A stretch of DNA of 32,775 nt from contig PLZG01000021.1 of assembly GCA_003152075.1 (NCBI GenBank), forward strand, positions 45,073-77,847, given 5' to 3'. The DNA is from a candidate division FCPU426 bacterium. GTDB lineage: Bacteria > Oederibacteriota > Muellerivitia > Muellerivitales > Muellerivitaceae. Under the pieces are notes generated by a model, which was not told the DNA's origin, ran no database searches, and saw only the letters and a program-made list of their open reading frames with translations. Shown here piece after piece: positions 25,189 through 32,702 of this stretch (the first letter of the stretch is position 1; the number at the start of each line of letters is the position of its first letter). The position numbers and the translations under genes were made by a program.

Positions 25189-25857
25189 TTAGGAAGCCCC
25201 TCGTTCAGCGATCTTATCCGAGGGCCAAACATGAACCCCCTTCAGCCCCGCCTGGGCCGTCCGCACCATGGCCTTCGCGATGACGGAAGCGGCGATGGGC
25301 CTATAGGGCTTGAGGGGCCCGGCGAATAAAAAGCCAAGGGGGGAGAGCATCCCCTCCAGCAGCCGCTCCATCGGCCGCCTTTCCTTTCGGTCCCTTTCCC
25401 CCGTGATGTAGGAGGGCCGGAAGAGATGGACGGCCTCAAAAGCCTCCTGGGCGACCATCCTTTCCATTTCCCCCTTCCGGCGGCTGTAGAGCACGCCCGA
25501 ATCGGGGTCGGCCCCCATGGAAGAAACCACCAGGAATTGCCGGGCCTTGTTTTTGCGGGCGTAATGGGCCAGCTGAACCGGGTAGGTGGTGTCGATTTTC
25601 CGGTAGGCTTCCGGGTCGGGGTTTTTTTTGCGGGTCGTGCCCAGGGCGCAGAAGATGTCATCCGCCCGGATGCCCTTGAGGGCGTCCTTGAGGTGGTCGA
25701 AATTCACGATCCTTTCGGTGAGTTTGGGGTGTTTCACGCCCAGGGCGTTCCGCGCCAGGATCGTGACATGGGAATAGGCCGGATCCTCCAATAATTCCCT
25801 CAGGCAGAAGCCTCCCACCAGGCCGCTGGCCCCGACCAATAACGCGGTTCGTTTCAT
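25189..25857 (-). CDS. NAD(P)H-binding SDR-type oxidoreductase (HTATIP2-like)
   Basis: An atypical short-chain dehydrogenase of 222 aa. The nucleotide-binding motif GASGLVGGF is at residues 8-16, followed by ARNALG. IFCALGTTRKK and FLVVSSMGADPDSGVLYSRRKGEMER (Y and K in the expected catalytic Y-x-x-x-K position) match the TIP30/HTATIP2-like group of NAD(P)H-binding proteins. The natural substrate is unknown. The gene is oriented opposite to its left neighbour and has no clear operon partner. Confidence 0.88.
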   Translation of the reverse strand: MKRTALLVGASGLVGGFCLRELLEDPAYSHVTILARNALGVKHPKLTERIVNFDHLKDALKGIRADDIFCALGTTRKKNPDPEAYRKIDTTYPVQLAHYARKNKARQFLVVSSMGADPDSGVLYSRRKGEMERMVAQEAFEAVHLFRPSYITGERDRKERRPMERLLEGMLSPLGFLFAGPLKPYRPIAASVIAKAMVRTAQAGLKGVHVWPSDKIAERGAS

Positions 25858-26042
25858 GGATTTCCTTCCAGGTGTTTTTTGAAAACGCTCCCATCTTAAG
25901 ACGGGATGGTTTTGGAAGCTACGCGCGGATGAGGATCAAGACTCTTATGGCTTTATAATGGGTCCATGGATGGCACCGGATTCCGAAGTGGGGGAGATGC
26001 GGATTCAGGGAACCAGTAATGGACAATCAAATCGGAGGTTAC

Positions 26043-26222
26043 ATGATGAATCAATTCGTAAGTTGGGGGATCGCGGTGGCCATCGTTATGGCCGTCGTTC
26101 TCGGCCTATTTTGGCTCAAGGGCGGTAAGGAACAAGCCAAGCCCGTCGCTATATTTTTCGCGGGCTGGATTGTCGGGGCCATCGCCATGTACATCAAAGC
26201 GACGCTTGTCTATAAACCTTAA
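26043..26222 (+). CDS. Small unknown membrane protein
   Basis: A 59-aa protein with two hydrophobic segments (FVSWGIAVAIVMAVVLGLFWL and PVAIFFAGWIVGAIAMYI) joined by a short Gly/Lys-rich loop. The ATG at 26043 is preceded by GGAGG four to five bases upstream. An in-frame ATG at 26019 would add eight residues but has no ribosome binding site, so it was rejected. A TATAAT at 25954-25959 could be its -10, without a recognisable -35. Confidence 0.6.
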   Translation: MMNQFVSWGIAVAIVMAVVLGLFWLKGGKEQAKPVAIFFAGWIVGAIAMYIKATLVYKP

Positions 26223-26230
26223 GCCGTTAC

Positions 26231-26260
26231 CTGTCCACGACGGGGACCCGTCGTGGACAA
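26231..26260 (+). repeat. Palindrome family, full copy
   Basis: TGTCCACGACGGG (26232-26244) and CCCGTCGTGGACA (26247-26259) are perfect complements around GA. It lies between the convergent ends of the small membrane gene and the DUF2867 gene and could act as a terminator in either direction, although no T-run follows. Confidence 0.8.
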
Positions 26261-26299
26261 TGGGAGTACCCCGGCCTTTGTTATGGGCCCTTCGAAAAG

Positions 26300-27745
26300 C
26301 TAGGGTCCGCTCAAAATCGATTGGCTCAGGCCCCTTAACATCCCGTTGAAAATGAGGTGATGGATGGGATAGAGCAGGTACCAGTAAAGCTGGCCGGCCA
26401 AACCGGAAGGATCGAAGATGGCCGTTTGACGGATCAATGAACCTGAACCCTCGGGCGTGACCTCGAACTGAAGCCAGGCCCGGCCAGGCAAGACCATCTC
26501 AGCCTTGAGGCGCAGCAAACGGGGCGGTTCCACCTGTTCTACCCGCCAAAAGTCCACTGTGTCGCCCGCCTGAAGTTTTTCCGGATTTTTGCGGCCCCGC
26601 CTCATGCCCACGCCGCCGACCCAAAGGTCCATGAAGCCCCTCAAACGCCAGAGAAAATTGGCGTAGTACCATCCCCTGGCCCCCCCGATGCGCTCAATGG
26701 GGACGAAGGCGAGGTCGGGAGGGGCATCTACGTGGAGGATTCGGGAATCCACAATGCGGTTACCGTAGGTCGATGCCTCCGTCCTGGTGGGATTGGAAGA
26801 GAAGGCGTCGGACCATCGGGTTTGGACGAAATCATTATCCTCGTTTCTCAACGCCTGTCGGATCGCTTCCTCGACCCCCAAGGGCCTCACGGAAAAAACC
26901 GACAGGGCCGAGGGATCGTCCACTACCGTTTCATACCGAAGTCCCTCGATCAACTGACGGCCCACCTGGGCGTAAACGGGGGTAACAAGCCCCAACCAAA
27001 GGCTGGACAAACGGGGAGTTAAAAAAGGAACGGGTATCATGAAGCGCCTCAGGCCCCTTTGGCGGGCGTATTCACGCATTAGGTTTCCATAGGAAACGGC
27101 TTTCATCCCCCCGATGGGGAAAACCCGGCTTTGGGAGAAATCTTTATCCAAGGCCTCGGACAAATAGGAAATGACATCATTGATGGCGATGGGCTGGCAG
27201 AGAGTCTGGACCCAACGGGGCGTCACCATGACCGGAAGGCGTTCCACCAGGGCCCGGATCATCTCGAAGGAAAAACTCCCTGACCCGATGATGATGGAGG
27301 CCTGAAACTCCACCGTGGGGACGCCGCTGGCCCGGAGGATTTGCCCCACTTCCTGGCGGCTCCGCAAATGGGGGGAAAGGTTTCCGGCGGAGCCCAGGCC
27401 GCCCAGGTAAATGATCTTTTGGACTCCCGCGGCCTTGGCCACCCGCCCAAAATTTTCCCCCGCGCGACGGTCCGCTTCCTCATAGTCAGGGTTGTTGTTC
27501 ATGGAGTGAACCAGGTAGTAGGCGGTTTGAACGCCTTCCAAAGCGGGACCAAGGGAATCGGGTTGCCCCACGTCTCCCGCGACCACCTCGACCAAGGGGG
27601 GGAGTTTGGCCCTTAAATATTCCGGTTTGCGGGCCATACAGCGTACCCGGCATGATTTTTCCAGGAGGACTTTCAGCAGGCGGCCGCCCACATAGCCGGT
27701 GGCGCCTGTTAAAAGTATGAGGTTTTTCAAAGGGTTGGGGTTCAT
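26300..27745 (-). CDS. SDR/NmrA-type protein with C-terminal DUF2867 domain
   Basis: A 481-aa two-domain protein. The N-terminal NAD(P)-binding domain has LLTGATGYVGGRLL at about 10-23, AGDVGQPDSL, YYLVHSMNNN and IIYLGGLG (about 110-120). The C-terminal ~150 residues (from about 330, ILHVDAPPDLAFVPIERIGGARGWYYANFLWRLRG onward) match the DUF2867 domain fused to such SDRs in many bacteria (YbjT-like). It is likely membrane-associated through the hydrophobic end. Function is unknown. It starts at an ATG about 120 bp from the divergent second Rieske gene. Confidence 0.9.
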   Translation of the reverse strand: MNPNPLKNLILLTGATGYVGGRLLKVLLEKSCRVRCMARKPEYLRAKLPPLVEVVAGDVGQPDSLGPALEGVQTAYYLVHSMNNNPDYEEADRRAGENFGRVAKAAGVQKIIYLGGLGSAGNLSPHLRSRQEVGQILRASGVPTVEFQASIIIGSGSFSFEMIRALVERLPVMVTPRWVQTLCQPIAINDVISYLSEALDKDFSQSRVFPIGGMKAVSYGNLMREYARQRGLRRFMIPVPFLTPRLSSLWLGLVTPVYAQVGRQLIEGLRYETVVDDPSALSVFSVRPLGVEEAIRQALRNEDNDFVQTRWSDAFSSNPTRTEASTYGNRIVDSRILHVDAPPDLAFVPIERIGGARGWYYANFLWRLRGFMDLWVGGVGMRRGRKNPEKLQAGDTVDFWRVEQVEPPRLLRLKAEMVLPGRAWLQFEVTPEGSGSLIRQTAIFDPSGLAGQLYWYLLYPIHHLIFNGMLRGLSQSILSGP

Positions 27746-27865
27746 GATTTTATACTACGCCCAAAGGACCGGCTTGTCCGATAAGATTGGTTCTAGTTGT
27801 GGCGGCGGGCGAAAGGATTTCGTGGCCGCGGTAGGCTGTCTAAGACGGGGAGGTATTAAATAAAA

Positions 27866-28183
27866 ATGAACCGTGATAACCAACCTTTCTTCGATGTGCT
27901 GGACGAGAAGGCCCTGCCCGAGGGTGGGATGGCCATCGTGAAGGTCAAGGGGCGAAGGATTGCGGTCATTCGCCGGTCCGGGAACCTCCATGCCATCGAC
28001 AACGACTGTTCCCACGTGGGCGGGTACCTGGGCCAGGGCACCCTGGAAGGGAATAATGTGGTCTGCCCGCTCCACCAAATGGCGTTTGACCTTGAAACAG
28101 GGAAGGCCGTCAATCGAACCGGCGGTTATTCCGTGGCAGTCCATGAGGTGAAGGTCGAAAATGGAAGGATCTGGGTCCGCTAA
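27866..28183 (+). CDS. Rieske [2Fe-2S] ferredoxin-like protein (second copy)
   Basis: A 105-aa paralogue of the protein at 2734. Cluster ligands are C48-x-H50 (CSHVGGYL) and C67-x-x-H70 (CPLHQMAFD), with the same 16-residue spacing. The N-terminal half contains IAVIRRSGNLHAIDNDC, parallel to the first copy. The two are clearly related, but the second has QM in place of HW after the last ligand. GGGAGG lies about 12 bases before the ATG. It is divergent from the DUF2867 gene and alone downstream. Confidence 0.9.
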   Translation: MNRDNQPFFDVLDEKALPEGGMAIVKVKGRRIAVIRRSGNLHAIDNDCSHVGGYLGQGTLEGNNVVCPLHQMAFDLETGKAVNRTGGYSVAVHEVKVENGRIWVR

Positions 28184-28251
28184 CCTACTTGCCCGGCAGC
28201 ATGACTTGAAAAAAGGCTCTGACCACCATTAACCATTTTGAACTGAATTAC

Positions 28252-28281
28252 TTGTCCACGACGGGGAGCCTCCGTTGGCAA
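28252..28281 (+). repeat. Palindrome family, copy with diverged right arm
   Basis: TTGTCCACGACGGGGA is identical to the family left arm. The right arm (GCCTCCGTTGGCAA) has several changes and pairs poorly. It lies just upstream of the SBBP gene promoter. Confidence 0.65.
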
Positions 28282-28283
28282 GG

Positions 28284-28310
28284 ATCACTTGAAATAACAA
28301 GTGATATAAT
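28284..28310 (+). promoter_or_regulatory. Extended -10 promoter with overlapping 8-bp inverted repeat
   Basis: TGATATAAT (28302-28310) is a perfect extended -10 (TGN-TATAAT). Overlapping it, ATCACTTG (28284-28291) and CAAGTGAT (28298-28305) are perfect complements around a 6-base AT-rich spacer, the form of a dimeric repressor operator. A repressor bound there would cover the -10. No regulator gene is adjacent. Confidence 0.55.
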
Positions 28311-28360
28311 TGGATCTTTATTTGGTTCTCTTTTAAGTTGGAAAGAACCGGGTTGACCTT

Positions 28361-30967
28361 ATGAAACGCCGAATTACGATTATCCTTTTTATCGCCCTGG
28401 GGCTCCCTTTATTATTTGGCTTTGGCCCCATCCATTCCACGGCTTCGAAACTTTCGTCCACTTCTACCGGCGGGCAACTACATCCCAATACCGCTTACGG
28501 CAAACTGCCTTTAGCCTTTGAGTCGAACCAGGGCCAGACCGATGCCCAGGTACAGTTTCTTTGCCGAGGCCAAGGTTATGAGATGTTTTTGACCTCTACC
28601 CAAGCCACCCTCGTCCTACGATATCCCATTTCGCCGGCCACATCGAAGCTCCGACAACCCCATGGGCCGAAATTCCCCAAAGGGGAAATGCCTTCTTTTA
28701 CCACTGACGTCATCCAAATGAAGCTCAAGAGCGCCAACGAGGAGGCGCCGGTGGACTTCCAAGACCTCCTCCCCGGCATCAGCAATTATTTTATTGGCAA
28801 GGATCCTTCCAAATGGCGCACGAATATCCCCCATTATGGGAAAGTCAGGGCCACCAACGTCTATGACCGGATCAACCTGGAATATTACGGACACTCCTTC
28901 GATGGGGCCCCGGACGGGGCCCAAGATCGGTTGGAGCATGACTTCGTGGTCTCGCCCGGCGCCGACCCACGGGTGATTCAATGGGTGATCTCGGGCGCCG
29001 ACTTGGAAATCGACGGGCAGGGGAATTTAGTGCTCACCAGCCCGGGGGGGAAGGTGGTCTTGAGGCCGCCGTTATGTTACCAGGGGCTGGAAAGCGGGCG
29101 ACGGACGATCGAGTGCCGTTACGTCTTTGCCGCCAAGGACCTTGTCGGTTTCGATGTTGGGACTTATGACCACAGCCGGACCCTCGTCATCGACCCCATT
29201 TTGGTTTATTCGACCTACGTGGGGGGGAACTACGGCGACGGGGCCAATGGGATCGCCGTGGATGCCTCGGGCAACGCCTATGTGACGGGTTTTACCTCTT
29301 CCGCTAATTATCCGACCACTGCGGGAACTTACCAAGCCGCTTTGGGGGGAGTCAATAACGCCTTCGTGACCAAGCTTGATCCTACCGGAACGGCCTTGGT
29401 TTATTCCACTTACCTGGGGGGAAGCAGCAGGGACTGGGGCCAGGGAATCGCGGTGGATGCCTCGGGCAACGTGTATGTGACGGGTTTTAGTTATTCAACC
29501 GATTTCCCCACCACGGCGGGAGCCTTTCAAACGGCCTTCGGGGCGATCTCGAACGCCTTTATCACGAAGCTGAACCCCACTGGAACAGCTTTGGTTTATT
29601 CCACCTACCTGGGCGGAACCGGCGGGGACTGGGGTTATGGGATTGCGGTGAACCCGGTAGGGAACGCTTACGTGACGGGTTACAGCCAATCTCCCAATTT
29701 TCCCATTACCCCTGGGGTTTACCAAACCGTTTTAAAAGGGGCCAATGCCTATATCACCGAATTGAAAATCGATGGATCGGGTTTGGTTTATTCCACCTTT
29801 TTGGGCGGGAGCGTGGCCGACAGTGGAACCGGCATTGCCTTGGACAGCGGCGGCAACGCCTACGTGACTGGTTACACGGACTCCAACAATTTTCCCACGA
29901 CGCCGGGCGCTTTTCAGGCTGTTTACAACTGCCCTGGACTCTGGTGTGACACCGGCTTTGCCGCCAAGCTTAATCCCACTGGGACAGGTTTGGTTTATTC
30001 CACTTACTTGGGTGGATCCATGGGCACCGGCGGTTCCGGAATCGCTGTGGATGGAAGCGGGAACGCCTACGTGACGGGTAATACAGTGTCGTCCGATTTC
30101 CCCACAACCCTGGGTGCCTATCAAACTATTAAGCCGGGACCTTTGAACGCCTTCATGACGGAACTGAGCGCCGCTGGTTCCGCCCTGGTTTATTCAACTT
30201 ATTTAGGCGGGAATAGCGGTGACGAAGGTAATGGGATTGCCTTGGACCCCTCCGGGAATATCGATGTGACCGGTTCCACCTCTTCTTCGAATTTCCCAAC
30301 GACGGCCGGGGCCTACCAAGCCAATTTCGGGGGGACCCAGGACGCCTTTATGGCCCAATTCAGCCCCAGCGGCGCGGCATTGGTTTATTCCACTTACTTG
30401 GGCGGGAGCGGCGATGACATTGGTTATGGAATCGCCTCGGACCCGTCCGGAAACATTTATGTGGCCGGCTTAACTGGTTCCACCAACTTTCCCACCACGG
30501 CCGGGGTTTTTCAGCCTGTTTACGGGAACGCCACCAACGGGAATGCCTTCGTGGCGAAGTTCGCCAGTGCCGCACTGACGGATACACCGACGGCCACACC
30601 CGCCCTCACGGCAACCCTGACTCCTTCTTTGACACCGACTTTAACTTTCACCATTACACCTACTTTCACGCCAACCCAAACCTATACGCCGACCTGCCAA
30701 ACCCACGCCTGGCCTGATCCCTACAACCCTAATTACGCGATAGGGGGTACCATGAAAATGAGCTGCCTTCCGGCCGGGACGACGGTGTCTTTCTACACGG
30801 TCTCGGGGGAACTGGTCCGGACGGTCCCCGAAAACGGTGGGATGTCGCTATGGGACGGCCACAACCAATCGGGTGCCTGGGTTTCCCCGGGGGTTTATTA
30901 TTACGTGATCCAGAAGGGGAACCAGGTCTTGGCGACGGGGAAGTTTTTGGTGATTAATAATCACTGA
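28361..30967 (+). CDS. Secreted SBBP-repeat (seven-bladed propeller) protein with T/P linker and FlgD-like domain
   Basis: An 868-aa surface or secreted protein. A signal peptide (about 1-28) is followed by the domain that usually precedes SBBP repeats (KLPLAFESNQGQTDAQVQF, then VIDPILVYSTYVGG). Seven SBBP repeats of about 62-69 residues follow (about 283-740). Each has STYLGG-x-x-x-D-x-G-x-G-I-A-V-D, G-N-x-Y-V-T-G, F-P-T-T-x-G and a closing F-x-x-K-L-x-x-x-G-x-x-L-V-Y. A Thr/Pro-rich linker (about 740-785) leads to a FlgD-like beta domain (FYTVSGELVRT ... GVYYYVIQKG) typical of cell-surface sorting. A role in adhesion or binding is inferred only. The likely promoter is at 28284-28310. Confidence 0.88.
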   Translation: MKRRITIILFIALGLPLLFGFGPIHSTASKLSSTSTGGQLHPNTAYGKLPLAFESNQGQTDAQVQFLCRGQGYEMFLTSTQATLVLRYPISPATSKLRQPHGPKFPKGEMPSFTTDVIQMKLKSANEEAPVDFQDLLPGISNYFIGKDPSKWRTNIPHYGKVRATNVYDRINLEYYGHSFDGAPDGAQDRLEHDFVVSPGADPRVIQWVISGADLEIDGQGNLVLTSPGGKVVLRPPLCYQGLESGRRTIECRYVFAAKDLVGFDVGTYDHSRTLVIDPILVYSTYVGGNYGDGANGIAVDASGNAYVTGFTSSANYPTTAGTYQAALGGVNNAFVTKLDPTGTALVYSTYLGGSSRDWGQGIAVDASGNVYVTGFSYSTDFPTTAGAFQTAFGAISNAFITKLNPTGTALVYSTYLGGTGGDWGYGIAVNPVGNAYVTGYSQSPNFPITPGVYQTVLKGANAYITELKIDGSGLVYSTFLGGSVADSGTGIALDSGGNAYVTGYTDSNNFPTTPGAFQAVYNCPGLWCDTGFAAKLNPTGTGLVYSTYLGGSMGTGGSGIAVDGSGNAYVTGNTVSSDFPTTLGAYQTIKPGPLNAFMTELSAAGSALVYSTYLGGNSGDEGNGIALDPSGNIDVTGSTSSSNFPTTAGAYQANFGGTQDAFMAQFSPSGAALVYSTYLGGSGDDIGYGIASDPSGNIYVAGLTGSTNFPTTAGVFQPVYGNATNGNAFVAKFASAALTDTPTATPALTATLTPSLTPTLTFTITPTFTPTQTYTPTCQTHAWPDPYNPNYAIGGTMKMSCLPAGTTVSFYTVSGELVRTVPENGGMSLWDGHNQSGAWVSPGVYYYVIQKGNQVLATGKFLVINNH

Positions 30968-30978
30968 GGGCAGAAAAG

Positions 30979-31010
30979 GTTGTCCACGACGGGGACCCGT
31001 CGTGGACAAC
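30979..31010 (+). repeat. Palindrome family, perfect copy
   Basis: GTTGTCCACGACGGG (30979-30993) pairs perfectly over 15 bp with CCCGTCGTGGACAAC (30996-31010) around GA. It follows the SBBP stop codon by 11 bp and probably serves as its transcript end or stabilising hairpin. Confidence 0.85.
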
Positions 31011-31226
31011 CACTTTCGTTTTATTGATTCTCCTCTACATTAAATTTCTTGTTTCTTTTTCACCAAACCCATTTTCCCGCCATCTGTCATGCGTTGGAAA
31101 GACAGAATTTTTTCGTTTTCCTAGAATTTTTAGTTTTAGTCCTAAAGTTAATTTTTGGCAGGAATTTTCTGTTATCATCCGCTTCAACAAATCGATTTCT
31201 AATTGCTGTTTAGGGGGGGTTTTCAG

Positions 31227-32270
31227 ATGAAACAAAATTCAATGAAATTTGGGACAGTTGGCGCTTTTTCCATAGGCCTGGTTTTGCTTCTCGTAATGGC
31301 TGCCTCAACTTTTACTACCTCCTGCAGTAATCCTCCGGCCGCTCCTGTAACCGTCACTCAAATTGTGTTGGCGGTGCCGACAAAAACAGCGACACCCCTA
31401 CCAGGAACGGGTTCGTCTTGGACGGCCCAAACCCTCCCCAGGTCGCAACACTGGATCTCAGTAACCTACGGGAATGGGGTGTTTGTGGCAGTTGGCTATG
31501 GCAGCAATGTGGCAGCGACTTCACCCGACGGAATCAATTGGACGGAGCGCAGCCTCCCTAGTTCACAGCCCTGGTATTCAGTGACCTACGGGAATGGGGT
31601 GTTTGTCGCGATTGCTAATAGTACTGCGGTGGCAGCGACTTCACTCGACGGGATCACTTGGACGGCCCAAACCCTCCCCAGCTTATCGAATTGGATTTCA
31701 GTAACCTACGGGAATGGTGTGTTTGTCGCGGTTGCTTATGCTGATACGGCGGCGGCGACTTCACCCGACGGGATCACCTGGACGGCCCGCACCCTCCCCA
31801 GCGCACAGAGCTGGTATTCAGTGACTTACGGGAATGGGGTATTTGTGGCGGTTGTTCGAGGGCCTAGTAATGTGGCGGCGACTTCACCCAACGGGATCAC
31901 TTGGACGGCCCGCACCCTTCCTAGTTCACAGTACTGGTATTCAGTGATCTACGGGAATGGGGTGTTTGTGGCAGTTTCTGAAGGTGGTAGTGCGGTAGCA
32001 GTGACATCACCGGACGGGATCACTTGGACGGCCCGCACCCTCCCTAGTCCACAGTACTGGTGGTCAGTGACCTACGGGAATGGGGTTTTTGTGGCGGTTG
32101 CCGCTGATCCTAGTGCGGTGGCAGCGACTTCACTCGACGGGATCACGTGGACGCCCCGAACCCTTCCTAGCTCACAGGTCTGGGCTTCAGCAACCTATGG
32201 GAATGGGGTGTTTGTGGCGGTTGCTGGTGGCGCTAATAGTGTTAGTGCGGTGGCAGCAACTTCACCTTGA
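31227..32270 (+). CDS. Lipoprotein-like secreted propeller with seven near-identical repeats
   Basis: A 347-aa protein starting at the ATG with AGGGGGGG upstream; an earlier TTG at 31203 was rejected. The signal region ends TFTTSC, so C33 is a possible but atypical lipobox. After a Thr/Pro stretch come seven repeats of about 40 residues: W-T-A-x-T-L-P-S-x-Q-x-W-x-S-V-T-Y-G-N-G-V-F-V-A-V, then a variable loop and A-A-T-S-P-D-G-I. The nucleotide repeats are also nearly identical. The N-terminus begins with the WTAQTLP half-unit and the C-terminus ends at AATSP, as expected when the two ends close one blade of a seven-bladed propeller. Ligand unknown. Confidence 0.75.
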   Translation: MKQNSMKFGTVGAFSIGLVLLLVMAASTFTTSCSNPPAAPVTVTQIVLAVPTKTATPLPGTGSSWTAQTLPRSQHWISVTYGNGVFVAVGYGSNVAATSPDGINWTERSLPSSQPWYSVTYGNGVFVAIANSTAVAATSLDGITWTAQTLPSLSNWISVTYGNGVFVAVAYADTAAATSPDGITWTARTLPSAQSWYSVTYGNGVFVAVVRGPSNVAATSPNGITWTARTLPSSQYWYSVIYGNGVFVAVSEGGSAVAVTSPDGITWTARTLPSPQYWWSVTYGNGVFVAVAADPSAVAATSLDGITWTPRTLPSSQVWASATYGNGVFVAVAGGANSVSAVAATSP

Positions 32271-32301
32271 GGGCATTTATTTTCGGTTAAACCGGTCGAA
32301 G

Positions 32302-32328
32302 CCGGGCTCCTATGTGCCCGGTTTTTTT
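32302..32328 (+). terminator. Rho-independent terminator after the second propeller
   Basis: CCGGGC (32302-32307) pairs with GCCCGG (32316-32321) around an 8-base loop, followed by seven T. Confidence 0.7.
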
Positions 32329-32352
32329 CGCGTCCTTTTGATTCTTCCCGAC

Positions 32353-32385
32353 AAAAGCCTTTTCTCTAAAGAGAAAAGGCTTTTT
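32353..32385. terminator. Second strong terminator, symmetric
   Basis: A perfect 14-bp stem (32353-32366 with 32371-32384) closes a TAAA loop. A run of four A on the left and five T on the right makes it usable in both directions. It follows the first terminator by 24 bases. Confidence 0.82.
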
Positions 32386-32439
32386 GCTTTTAAGATATGA
32401 TCGATGTTGTTCATTGAATGCGGTTTTTGAAGCGGTGTC

Positions 32440-32468
32440 TTGTCCACGACGGGGACCCTTCGTGGAAA
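32440..32468 (+). repeat. Palindrome family, copy with partly diverged right arm
   Basis: TTGTCCACGACGGGGA (32440-32455) is identical to the family left arm; CCCTTCGTGGAAA on the right has two or three changes. It lies in the 505-bp terminal gap, between the terminators and a candidate small ORF. Confidence 0.65.
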
Positions 32469-32536
32469 GCCACCTGCCGTGAGGTTACGAAGGCCCCGGT
32501 GGGGCCGCCCTGTGACGAGCCCACAAGGCGAGGAAC

Positions 32537-32626
32537 ATGCTTTGGTCGTATCCATTCCATGAGAACGGACGCAAGCCGAACGGCGAGTATTGGTTGCGCC
32601 AACTGTTGAATAAACAGTTGGCGTAA
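32537..32626 (+). CDS. Candidate 29-aa small ORF
   Basis: An ATG preceded by AAGGCGAGGA opens a 29-codon frame ending at TAA 32624-32626. The peptide is Trp/Tyr/Asn/Lys-rich (MLWSYPFHENGRK at the start, WLRQLLNKQLA at the end). The last 11 codons overlap a perfect hairpin, so the sequence could be RNA structure rather than protein. The frame has a stop codon just upstream, so it does not extend further. No family was recognised; confidence is low. Confidence 0.3.
   Translation: MLWSYPFHENGRKPNGEYWLRQLLNKQLA
32597..32623. other. Perfect 11-bp hairpin with GAATA loop
   Basis: CGCCAACTGTT (32597-32607) pairs fully with AACAGTTGGCG (32613-32623) around GAATA. The same pentaloop closes the stems in both 150-bp repeats. 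An A-run follows, not a T-run, so on the plus strand it is not a terminator. Confidence 0.6.
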
Positions 32627-32670
32627 AAAGTTCAAAAAATTTTTGGCCCTGAGTAAGCATCAGCGTTTCG

Positions 32671-32702
32671 AAGCCCTGCCACTCGCCGCGGGGCGAGGGG
32701 CT
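32671..32702. other. GC-rich hairpin near the window end
   Basis: AGCCC (32672-32676) pairs with GGGCT (32698-32702), and CTCGCC (32682-32687) with GGCGAG (32692-32697), with a 5-base bulge and a GCGG loop. The flanks to 32725 are also very GC-rich. Nothing coding was found from 32627 to 32775; this could be part of a structured RNA or a repeat cut by the window edge. Confidence 0.45.

Noticed and set aside
31155-31178. Possible sigma54 or sigma70 promoter (TTGGCA and TATCAT) before the second propeller
   Set aside because: The spacing is only 12 bases for sigma70, and the -12 GC of sigma54 is absent.
32310-32660. 116-aa minus-strand ORF over the terminators and terminal repeats
   Set aside because: It runs through two strong terminators and a repeat copy, and has no domain pattern.
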